Assembly: GCA_018673255.1 (NCBI GenBank)
Contig: JABHDC010000126.1
Span: 30,550 to 94,549 of the forward strand
Direction of reading: 5' to 3'
DNA: 64,000 bases
From: Gemmatimonadota bacterium
Lineage (GTDB): Bacteria > Latescibacterota > UBA2968 > UBA8231
The first letter of the stretch is position 1. Every line of letters starts with the position of its first letter. A program made the translations under genes and the position numbers. This document shows, in pieces, positions 27,825 to 35,283 of the stretch. Below the pieces are notes generated by a model, which was not told the DNA's origin, ran no database searches, and saw only the letters and a list, made by a program, of their open reading frames with translations.

Positions 27825-29672
27825 ATGATGCGACGCTATCTGTTGTTCACGGCAATTCTCGTCCTCTCCTTCATCCCGACACGTGCGGCGGCTTCAGTTG
27901 ATCTGGCCGTCTCGGGCTGGGGCCTCAGTCTGGGGAACTCGAACAGAATCAATGGGCTGCGCCTGAACTTCATCGATGATGGGTTGGAGGCGGTGACGGG
28001 GGTCAATGTGACCCTGTGGAAGGCCCAGAGAAATCCGAATGCCGTCATTCGTGGCGCTGCCGTGGGACTGGTCGGCCCCTACGCACGGCGGATCGATGGC
28101 CTGGCCATCGGCGGCATCTACACGATCACCGAACATGATCTGCGGGGCATCAGCTTCGGCGGACTCGGGGTCGATGTCGGCGGGGATCTTACCGGACTCG
28201 GTCTGGGACTGGGTGGTGTGATCGCCGTGCAGGATGTGCACGGGATCGTGGTGGGTGGCATCCGTTCCGGCGCCAGAGGCGATGTGAATGGGATGGCACT
28301 GAGTCTGGGCATTGCCGCAGCAGAGAGGAATTCGAGAGGACTGATGCTGGCTGGCGGTGGCGCCTGGGCCGTACATGATGCGCATGGTTTCGTGCTGGCT
28401 GCTGGCGGTGTCGGAGCAGGGCACAATGGACGCGGCTTCATCGTCGGTGGTGTCGGCGCGGCAGTCGGCCATAATGCCGCTGGTCTTGTCGCCGGTGGTC
28501 TGGGCGCAGGGGTCGGCCACAGCATGACGGGGCTCGTCGGAGGTGGTTTTGGTGCCGGTGTCGGTCACGACCTGAATCTGGGCGCAGTGCTGAGCCTCGG
28601 CGGCGCTGGGGTCGGTCACGATGGACTCGGTGTGGTGGTTGGCGGCGTCGGTGCAGGCGTGGGGCACGATCACACGGGCATCGTACTGGGTGGTCTGGGT
28701 GCGGGAGTGGGTCACAGTCTCAATGGTATCGTCCTGGGCGGTGTTGGCGCGTCAGCAGGTCACGAACTGAATGGCATCGTGGGAGGGATCATCGGCGCCG
28801 GTGCGGGCCACAGTGCCCGAGGACTTGTCTTCGGTGGCATCGGCTCCGGTGTGGGACATGACTTCACGGGCATCACGGTCGGCGGTCTCGGGACCGGCGT
28901 CGGCCACAGTCTCGACTTTGGTGCGGTCCTGAGTGCCGGCGGCGCTGGTGTCGGTCACGATGCGCGTGGTCTCGTCATCGGGGGCGTGGGTGCAGGGGTC
29001 GGCCACAGCCTTACCGGTGTCACGATCGGTGGATTCGGTACCGGCGTCGGCCACAATCTGACCGGCGTCACGATCGGTGGTTTCGGCACAGGCGTCGGCC
29101 AGAACCTCGATTTCGGGGCCGTGCTCAGTTTCGGTGGTGCGGGTGTCGGTCGCAGTGGTCGCGGTATCGTCGTCGGCGGCCTGGGATCAGGAGTCGGGAA
29201 CGATTTTACAGGATTGCTGGCAGGGGGTCTTGGCACCGGTGTGGGAGACTCGATGCGAGGGATCGTCCTGAGTGCTGGTGGCGTAGGGGCAGGAAAGAGG
29301 ATCTCCGGCATCGCCATTGGCGGCCTGGGCGTCGGGGTTGGTCAATCGGTGACCGGTATCGCACTGGGCGGCATTGGGATCGGGGCAGGCGATGAACTCA
29401 GAGGGATCATGGCAGGAGGACTCATGGTCTTCGCCCCGCAGGTGACGGGCATTTCCATCGGCGCCACGAATGGAGTCACCATCGGTGCCGGATTCTGGCC
29501 CGGAGATGGTGATCGATGGTTCGAGACGGTCAACGACCGGTTCACCGGCCTGGCTCTGGGGTTGATCAACCACAGTCGCGAATTGAAGGGTGTGCAAGTG
29601 GGTCTGCTGAACTATGCCGGGAACAATCCGGCGTGGGCGCGCCTGCTGCCCTTCATCAACGTTCACCTCTAA
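27825..29672 (+). CDS. Exported Gly/His-rich solenoid repeat protein (LA_2272-like)
   Basis: A 615-residue protein with a signal peptide (YLLFTAILVLSFIPTRAAA) and GAAGG upstream of the ATG. Between about residues 105 and 545 it consists of some 25 tandem units of 16 residues with the pattern G-x-G-V-G-H-x-x-x-G-[IVL]-[VT]-x-G-G-[LVIF]; three units carry a longer insert of the form LDFGAVLS-x-GG. Short repeat rungs with glycines at fixed places suggest a thin beta-solenoid, and the histidines would stack in a ladder. The C-terminus (GLALGLINHSRELKGVQVG, then NYAGNNP and INVHL) resembles the LA_2272 surface repeat family. Cell surface or periplasm; function unknown. It sits 23 bases after the anti-sigma gene. 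Confidence 0.8.
   Translation: MMRRYLLFTAILVLSFIPTRAAASVDLAVSGWGLSLGNSNRINGLRLNFIDDGLEAVTGVNVTLWKAQRNPNAVIRGAAVGLVGPYARRIDGLAIGGIYTITEHDLRGISFGGLGVDVGGDLTGLGLGLGGVIAVQDVHGIVVGGIRSGARGDVNGMALSLGIAAAERNSRGLMLAGGGAWAVHDAHGFVLAAGGVGAGHNGRGFIVGGVGAAVGHNAAGLVAGGLGAGVGHSMTGLVGGGFGAGVGHDLNLGAVLSLGGAGVGHDGLGVVVGGVGAGVGHDHTGIVLGGLGAGVGHSLNGIVLGGVGASAGHELNGIVGGIIGAGAGHSARGLVFGGIGSGVGHDFTGITVGGLGTGVGHSLDFGAVLSAGGAGVGHDARGLVIGGVGAGVGHSLTGVTIGGFGTGVGHNLTGVTIGGFGTGVGQNLDFGAVLSFGGAGVGRSGRGIVVGGLGSGVGNDFTGLLAGGLGTGVGDSMRGIVLSAGGVGAGKRISGIAIGGLGVGVGQSVTGIALGGIGIGAGDELRGIMAGGLMVFAPQVTGISIGATNGVTIGAGFWPGDGDRWFETVNDRFTGLALGLINHSRELKGVQVGLLNYAGNNPAWARLLPFINVHL
28140..29450 (+). repeat. Tandem 48-bp coding repeats of the solenoid protein
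   Basis: Degenerate units of about 48 bp encode the 16-residue solenoid rungs. Unit boundaries follow the Gly-x-Gly-Val-Gly-His codons, with longer inserted units at regular intervals. Because of high identity between neighbours the array is prone to slippage. Confidence 0.75.
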
Positions 29673-29677
29673 AGGGC

Positions 29678-31333
29678 ATGAGCCATCTGATGCATACGAG
29701 ATTCCCCAGAATCCAGGCCCTGCTCCTGCTGCTCGCCCTGATGGCGATTCGCACCGAGGCCGAGTCGGATCTGACCCTCCGGCGGTCCTTCACTCAGAAT
29801 GCGTCCACCGCGCCGGGACAGTCTCTGCGTCTGGATGCATCCAGTGCAGGGATCACGGTCACCGGCACGTCAGAAGAGGAGATCGCGATCGAAGTGATCG
29901 TCGAGGTCAGTGGTGGCACCGAGGCCCTCGCTGAAGACTTCTACAGCAAGGTTTCGCTCTCTATGGACCCGAGTGACGAGGGCTTTCGTGCCCGACTCGA
30001 TCTGCCGGAGGAAAAGGAAGAGGAGAAGCCGCCGTCAGCGGGTTTCCTGCGGCGCATGTTCTACGGTGAGACTGATCAGTCGGATCTGTCGATCTCCACG
30101 ACGATGACGATTCAGTTGCCCTCGCAGTATTCGCTGGATCTGCGCAACAGCTTTGGTGACATCAGCGTAAGCGGCATGGATGGCGATCTGGCCATCGACA
30201 ATAGTTCGGGGGACATCTCGATTGAATCCAGTTCCGGTTCTCTCGAACTGGGCAACGACTATTCCACCGTCCGAGTGATCGACTTCGAAGGCCCCGTCGG
30301 TGTGCAAGGCAACAGCTCCGATGTCACTCTCACCCGGGTTCGGGGCGCAGCGACGATCCGCACCAGTTACCGCCCCGTGCGGCTCACCGACCTGACAGGC
30401 ACCGTCGAGGTGGAAGCGCTCAATGGTCCGGTCGTCGTTCGTGATGTCGAAGGAAACTGTGTGATAACCGGTTCCTATCAGCCCGTTGAGGTTGAGGGTG
30501 TGACGGGTGATCTGAGAGTGAGCAGTCAGAGCGGTGGCGTTCGACTCGTAGATGTCGGTGGCGCTGCAGAGGTCGAGTCGAGCTATCGAGCGATCCACGT
30601 GGAGCGCGTCAAGGGGGATGTGCGGGTCACCGGGAACAATAGTGATGTGACGGTGCGCGATACGGAAGCGGACGTGATGATCCGCACCTCCTATCGGCCT
30701 GTATCAGTGGAACAGGTCGTCGGGCGTGTGGATGTGGACAACACGTCGGGTGCGGTGGATCTGAGGTCGGTCGGCGCGGCACGGATCGTCAATTCCTATC
30801 GGGCGATCAAGGCCGAGGATGTGAAGGGGAGACTCAAGGTCATGGGGAGCTCCTCGGAGGTCACGATCCGCGGCGTTGGCGGCGACGCAGACATCGAGAC
30901 GTCCTACCGGCCCATCATCGTTGAAGACGCCGGTGGCAACCTGCGGATCAATGGCGGCTCATCGAGTGTGATGGTTGAGTCGGTGCAAGGTGATCTGCAC
31001 GTGACCAACTCCTTCAAGTTCGTCATTGTGAAGGGGGTTGCAGGTTCGGTGGAGATTCGTGGAAACAACAGTCCCGTCGAAGTCTCGCAGGTCAGTGGCT
31101 TTGTCGAAGGTCAGCGCATCGACCTGTCGACGACGGGGAAGCCGATCACCCTCAGCCTGCCCGCAGATGCCGATGTGCAGGGGATTCTGAAGACTCGACG
31201 CGGCAGCATTCGGTCGGACTTTTCCGTTGAGCCTGACGATGACGACGAACGCGAGGCACGCATCAAGCTGGGCAACGGTGCTGCGTGGGTCGAGCTGGAG
31301 ACGGATCAGGACATCACCCTCCTGCGCGAGTAG
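29678..31333 (+). CDS. Exported DUF4097-type beta-solenoid protein
   Basis: A 551-residue protein starting six bases after the previous stop; a second ATG at 29690 gives the same signal peptide (IQALLLLLALMAIRTEA). After a disordered, acidic-basic segment (PEEKEEEKPPS) it contains many short strands of DUF4097 type. A motif S-[YF]-[RQK]-[PAF]-[VI] recurs seven times about every 39 residues (SYRPV, SYQPV, SYRAI, SYRPV, SYRAI, SYRPI, SFKFV), alternating with Asn/Ser-rich turns such as GNNSDVTV. This suggests a regular beta-solenoid in the cell envelope. It is the fourth gene of the sigma-factor operon, so it is probably a target of that sigma factor. Confidence 0.82.
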   Translation: MSHLMHTRFPRIQALLLLLALMAIRTEAESDLTLRRSFTQNASTAPGQSLRLDASSAGITVTGTSEEEIAIEVIVEVSGGTEALAEDFYSKVSLSMDPSDEGFRARLDLPEEKEEEKPPSAGFLRRMFYGETDQSDLSISTTMTIQLPSQYSLDLRNSFGDISVSGMDGDLAIDNSSGDISIESSSGSLELGNDYSTVRVIDFEGPVGVQGNSSDVTLTRVRGAATIRTSYRPVRLTDLTGTVEVEALNGPVVVRDVEGNCVITGSYQPVEVEGVTGDLRVSSQSGGVRLVDVGGAAEVESSYRAIHVERVKGDVRVTGNNSDVTVRDTEADVMIRTSYRPVSVEQVVGRVDVDNTSGAVDLRSVGAARIVNSYRAIKAEDVKGRLKVMGSSSEVTIRGVGGDADIETSYRPIIVEDAGGNLRINGGSSSVMVESVQGDLHVTNSFKFVIVKGVAGSVEIRGNNSPVEVSQVSGFVEGQRIDLSTTGKPITLSLPADADVQGILKTRRGSIRSDFSVEPDDDDEREARIKLGNGAAWVELETDQDITLLRE

Positions 31334-31348
31334 GCTTCAGGCGAAGCC
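31333..31348 (+). terminator. Compact hairpin at the end of the sigma-factor operon
   Basis: GGCTTC (31333-31338) and GAAGCC (31343-31348) form a perfect six-base stem with a four-base loop, starting on the last base of the stop codon. A T-run is missing. Confidence 0.35.
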
Positions 31349-31401
31349 GTGAATCTGCACCCAGCGTCCAGGCCACAGTCCGTGGCGGTCGACGTGTGGC
31401 A

Positions 31402-31429
31402 TTGCGCTAAGGTGATTGCAGAGTAAGAT
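31402..31429 (+). promoter_or_regulatory. Candidate promoter for the lactonase gene
   Basis: TTGCGC (31402-31407) and TAAGAT (31424-31429) are 16 bases apart and lie about 70 bases before the start codon. Weak support, by eye only. Confidence 0.25.
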
Positions 31430-31498
31430 TGGCGCCGGAAGACGAAGGATCTCCATCCCACAGACCGAACTGTCACAGATCTACTTCAGGAGAACGAC

Positions 31499-32542
31499 AT
31501 GTCCGACGCGCCACTTCTCATCGTCAGCACCCTCACCGACAACGACGGCATCTTTGTCTTCCGGATCGCCGATGGCGACGGGCGTCTGGAGTTGCTGAAG
31601 CAGACGGGTGGTCTCAAGGATTCGTTCTACGTTGCCATCCACCCGAAGGGCAATCTCGTCTACAGCATTACCGATCCGGGTGGTGAGCAGCTCGTGTCGG
31701 CCCTGGCTCTTGATCGCAGCAGCGGCGCACTGAAATTGATCAATCAGCAACCGACGCAGGGGAGCTATCCCTGCTACGTGGAAGTCGATCCCACAGGACG
31801 GGCTGTCGTGGTGGCCAACTACAATGGTGGCAGCGTCACCTCTTATCCCATCGGCGCCGATGGCGCCCTGGGTGCGGCCGGCTCATTTCACCAGCACAAG
31901 GGTAGCAGCATCCTTGAGCGGCAGACCGAGCCCCACGCACACTGCTTCAAGATTGCCGCCGATGGCCGTTTCGCCTTCGCTTCCGACCTCGGCATGGACA
32001 AGGTGATGATCTATGCCCTGGACGCCGCCACGGGAACTATCACACCGGCAGAGCAGCCCTTCGTGCGCGTCACCCCGGGAGGTGGTCCGCGCCACTTCAC
32101 CATCGCGCCGAACAATCGCCACGCCTACGTGATCAACGAGATCGGCAACACGGTCACGGCCTTCAACTTCGATGCCGAACGTGGCCTGCTGATCGAGCAG
32201 GGATCGGTGACGACCATCCCCGAGGACTTCGACGGCGTGACCCACACGGCAGATCTGTGCCTCACGCCGGATGGCCGCTTTCTCTATGGTTCGAATCGCG
32301 GCCACGACAGTGTGGCCATGTATCGAGTCGACGAGGGAACCGGTGCGTTGACGCCGATCGGGATCCAGTTGACGGGTGGATCGGCACCGCAGAATCTGAC
32401 GATGAGCCCCGACGGCAAGTTGCTGTTCGTTGCCGCATCGAATGATGGCAAGATCGGCGCCTTCCGCATCGCAGCAGATGGGACACTGTCCCTGGCGAGC
32501 GAAACCGATGTACCGTCACCCTTCTGTTCGGTGATCGCCTGA
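31499..32542 (+). CDS. pgl: Lactonase, 6-phosphogluconolactonase YbhE/Pgl type
   Basis: A 347-residue seven-bladed beta-propeller protein with an AGGAGA ribosome-binding site. The repeated blade signature is clear, for example YVAIHPKGNLVYSI, YVEVDPTGRAVVVANYNGG, CFKIAADGRFAFASDLG, TPDGRFLYGSNRGHDSVAMY and NLTMSPDGKLLFVAASNDG. Family members hydrolyse 6-phosphogluconolactone in the oxidative pentose-phosphate pathway, or other sugar lactones. No pathway partner is adjacent; a different sugar lactone is equally possible. No signal peptide, so cytoplasmic. Confidence 0.88.
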   Translation: MSDAPLLIVSTLTDNDGIFVFRIADGDGRLELLKQTGGLKDSFYVAIHPKGNLVYSITDPGGEQLVSALALDRSSGALKLINQQPTQGSYPCYVEVDPTGRAVVVANYNGGSVTSYPIGADGALGAAGSFHQHKGSSILERQTEPHAHCFKIAADGRFAFASDLGMDKVMIYALDAATGTITPAEQPFVRVTPGGGPRHFTIAPNNRHAYVINEIGNTVTAFNFDAERGLLIEQGSVTTIPEDFDGVTHTADLCLTPDGRFLYGSNRGHDSVAMYRVDEGTGALTPIGIQLTGGSAPQNLTMSPDGKLLFVAASNDGKIGAFRIAADGTLSLASETDVPSPFCSVIA

Positions 32543-32565
32543 AGCGCAGGCGGGTGCGGGTGGCC

Positions 32566-33159
32566 TCAGACGGCCCCGGGCGGGGACACGATGGTCAGGG
32601 CTGATGCCACCAGCTGTTCGGGATCGAGGTCGTCCTGCAATACTTTCGATGTGCCCAGCAGGCCCGCACCGAGAGTGAAGAGGATCTGCGACAGCTGTGC
32701 GGCAGAGATATCGTCCCGTAGTTCGCCAGCCTGCTGTGCGCTGGCGATCGTTTCCGTCAGCAGGTCGCTGGCGCGGGCATGGTGCTGCTTGAGCAGGGCC
32801 GAAACCTGATCGTCATGTGACCCGAGCTCACAAGAGGTGTTCATCGCCATGCAGCCGCGTTGTGACTCGCCACGGCACATGAGGATCACGCTCTGAAACC
32901 AGGCGTGCAGACGCTGTCCTGGTGTACCGCCCTCAGACAGTGCGATTTTCATCGCCGTGTAGGCGCCATCGAGATAACGACTCAGCGACTTCATGAACAG
33001 GTCGTGTTTGTCGTCGAAGGCCTTGTAGAGACTGCCCTTCTGAAGACCGGTGGCTTCCACGAGGTCCGTCATCGACGTCGCCTCGTAGCCCTGCGCCCAG
33101 AACGTGCTCATCGCTGCGTCCAGCGCCTGGTCCATGTCGAATTCGCGTGGTCTGGCCAT
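32566..33159 (-). CDS. TetR/AcrR family transcriptional regulator
   Basis: A 197-residue protein with an N-terminal TetR helix-turn-helix (ALDAAMSTFWAQGYEATSM, then LVEATGLQKGSLYKAFDDK) and a helical ligand-binding C-terminus. It is the last gene of a four-gene minus-strand operon for an RND export system, only eight bases after the barrel gene. It probably represses the operon through two identical 16-bp sites upstream of the RND gene (37690-37705 and 37732-37747). The inducer is unknown, probably a lipid or hydrophobic compound. Confidence 0.92.
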   Translation of the reverse strand: MARPREFDMDQALDAAMSTFWAQGYEATSMTDLVEATGLQKGSLYKAFDDKHDLFMKSLSRYLDGAYTAMKIALSEGGTPGQRLHAWFQSVILMCRGESQRGCMAMNTSCELGSHDDQVSALLKQHHARASDLLTETIASAQQAGELRDDISAAQLSQILFTLGAGLLGTSKVLQDDLDPEQLVASALTIVSPPGAV

Positions 33160-33167
33160 GATGATCT

Positions 33168-34358
33168 TCAGAAGTAGTGGACGTATTCGATCTGCAGGTA
33201 GTCGTCACGCCGGAATGCATACAGCGGGTCACGGGCGTCGACACTGGTAAAGATACGAGCCTCAAGGCGAATCTCTCCAGTATCACGCCAGCGTCGATTG
33301 GCCTCCAGGGAGGTGAATTGGGTGCCCTGGTCGGTGTCCATCGCCGTGAAGGCAAGCACATCCGTGTCCTGCACGTCATTGAAGGTCAGGCGGCCACCGA
33401 TGGCGATGTCCCGATCGGCTACGGGAGGGAAGGGAAGATCCCGGTTGTCGTATTGGGCCTCGGCAACCAGGCCGAAATCCACCGAGGTCGAGGCAAGCCC
33501 CACGAAGGTGTATTCCAGCCCGCCCACTGCGGCAGTTGAGCGTCCATCGTACCCATCCCGGTGGACCGCCTCGAGTTTGTAGAGGCCATCGCCTCGCACA
33601 TACTGCAACTCCAGGCTCGTCTGGTGCAGCAGGTCGTAGATCGGCCGCAGCTTGGCGCCATGGGCACTGGCCTCCAGGTCGAATCGCGGTTCCCTCGAAG
33701 AGCCGTAGAAGTGGCCCACGCCCAGGTCGATGTCGCCGAGGATATGGCTCCAGCGCAGGGCCACGTCCGGATGCCACCGTTCCAGATCCGCTTCGTAGCG
33801 TGGCTGGTCCTTCACTGGGAGGGGCGGCCTGAATCGTCCCTCGACACCGGCAAAAGTGCGCGGGCGGAAACCCGCCATCAGATACAGATCGACGGTGCCC
33901 CAGTCACGCAGCAAGGTCAGCTGAATCATGGGCTGACCGAGCTTGTCTTCGGCATCTGGATTCTCGACCCAATCCGTCTGGTTGATGATGTCGACGAGAT
34001 GGACGGACTCGGTGACACCCCAGAAGACCTTCCGCAGACCGACATAGAGGTCGGCACTGGCAAAGGATCGTCGCCAGTACAATTCCCGCAGGTCGACGTG
34101 GGTGCGGTCTTCGTCCGAACCATCGTATCGCAGAAAGGGAACGACGACGAATCGCTCGTCCCCCTCCGACCAGTCGTGGTACAATTCCGGCTCGAATGTG
34201 AGAGACAGGCCGCTCTGCTGCTGGGCACTGCCCAGTGCTTCGTTGCCGAACCAGCGCCCTTCGAGGCCCACTTTGCCAGACATGTCTGCCGCGATGGGCT
34301 GATCGAAGGGACACAGCAGCAGCGCCACCAAGCTGACTGGATGCAGTAACCGTCGCAT
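33168..34358 (-). CDS. Outer-membrane beta-barrel protein of RND export operon
   Basis: A 396-residue protein with a signal peptide (LLHPVSLVALLLCPFDQPIA). Alternating amphipathic strands run through the whole length (VVVPFLRYDG, ADLYVGLRKVFWG, VDLYLMAGFRP, GDIDLGVGHFYGS, LELQYVRGDGLYKLEAV) and the protein ends with a C-terminal phenylalanine in EYVHYF, the usual signal for BAM insertion. Its place between a LolA-like gene and a TetR gene, with an RND gene upstream, suggests that it is the outer-membrane part of a lipid or hydrophobic compound export path. DUF1302-like proteins occur in similar operons, but I cannot confirm that family. Confidence 0.75.
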   Translation of the reverse strand: MRRLLHPVSLVALLLCPFDQPIAADMSGKVGLEGRWFGNEALGSAQQQSGLSLTFEPELYHDWSEGDERFVVVPFLRYDGSDEDRTHVDLRELYWRRSFASADLYVGLRKVFWGVTESVHLVDIINQTDWVENPDAEDKLGQPMIQLTLLRDWGTVDLYLMAGFRPRTFAGVEGRFRPPLPVKDQPRYEADLERWHPDVALRWSHILGDIDLGVGHFYGSSREPRFDLEASAHGAKLRPIYDLLHQTSLELQYVRGDGLYKLEAVHRDGYDGRSTAAVGGLEYTFVGLASTSVDFGLVAEAQYDNRDLPFPPVADRDIAIGGRLTFNDVQDTDVLAFTAMDTDQGTQFTSLEANRRWRDTGEIRLEARIFTSVDARDPLYAFRRDDYLQIEYVHYF

Positions 34359-34367
34359 CAGATCAGC

Positions 34368-35255
34368 CTAACGTGCCCGCGCCAGTGAATTGCGGTTGAA
34401 GTCGCCATCTTCGAATCCATTGGCAAAGACGAATTCCTCCCAGAGCAATTCGGTCTGCTTGCCGGTTTTCTGATTGACCATCAACCATCGGTTCGCCCTC
34501 CAGTATTTCTCCAGATACTGCTGGTAGTCACTCACATTGAGGGTCTTCAACAGAGATCCCCGTCGGTCGTAGAATTCCACCTTCCAGACACGGTACTGAT
34601 CTGTGTCGATCCAGGCCACCTGACGCGAGTAGCCGGACTTCGCATCCACGGGATCTCGCTCGATCTTGAAATGCTCGCGTCCATCGAAATCCTCGTTGCC
34701 CAGGTAACGGTAGGTGTATTTCTCCACCTCCTGTGAGGAGATGTCCTCGTAGGCGAATTCCGATCCCATGAAGGGACCGGACTTGTTGTTCGAGGCGATC
34801 CGCTTGACGCGCTTGAGGGCAGGAAGATACAACCACTGGTCGTCGGAGCCGGCCTTGTGTGTGAAGGACAGAAAAGCCGTGCCCCGCACGTCGCCTGGAT
34901 TGTCGAAGATGATCATCGACTTGTCCCCGTCATCGCTTTGCTCCAGCGTGCGGACTCGCATGCGGCGTTCAGAGGACTCGCCGTGCTTGTTGCGAAGGAT
35001 CATGGTCATACTTGCCATGAAGTCACCGAAACCCGTGTCACGAAGATCCGCTTCGGTGGCGATCTCGAGTCCGCGGGCGATGGCCTCCGCTTCAGGCAGA
35101 TCCTCGGCGCAGAGGTCTCGGGATCCGAACAGGACCAACAGCAGGACGGCCGCCAGACCCGAGCTGCGCAGGAGAGATGCCGAGGCGAATGCGGTAGGAA
35201 TGCGGACACAGCTCATACGGTGGAAGATGGTGCGCAAGATTCTGTACAGGCTCAT
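34368..35255 (-). CDS. LolA-like outer-membrane lipoprotein-sorting protein
   Basis: A 295-residue product from the ATG at 35255, which has CGGAGA upstream; a longer frame would overlap the RND gene. A hydrophobic export segment lies near residues 27-45 (LLRSSGLAAVLLLVLFGS). The mature part has the half-barrel LolA-type pattern, for example FMASMTMILRNKHGESSER, KSMIIFDNPGDVRGTAFLSF, QWLYLPALKRVKRIAS and REHFKIERDP, which is characteristic of proteins annotated as outer-membrane lipoprotein-sorting partners of RND transporters. It probably carries a hydrophobic molecule across the periplasm between the RND pump and the barrel. Confidence 0.88.
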   Translation of the reverse strand: MSLYRILRTIFHRMSCVRIPTAFASASLLRSSGLAAVLLLVLFGSRDLCAEDLPEAEAIARGLEIATEADLRDTGFGDFMASMTMILRNKHGESSERRMRVRTLEQSDDGDKSMIIFDNPGDVRGTAFLSFTHKAGSDDQWLYLPALKRVKRIASNNKSGPFMGSEFAYEDISSQEVEKYTYRYLGNEDFDGREHFKIERDPVDAKSGYSRQVAWIDTDQYRVWKVEFYDRRGSLLKTLNVSDYQQYLEKYWRANRWLMVNQKTGKQTELLWEEFVFANGFEDGDFNRNSLARAR

Positions 35256-35283
35256 TGTGAGTCTCCGGGTGGATTCGGGTCTG

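Noticed and set aside
28140..29450. Regular repeats that could be mistaken for a CRISPR array
   Set aside because: Units are continuous, degenerate and in frame with a signal-peptide protein; there are no constant repeats separated by unique spacers.
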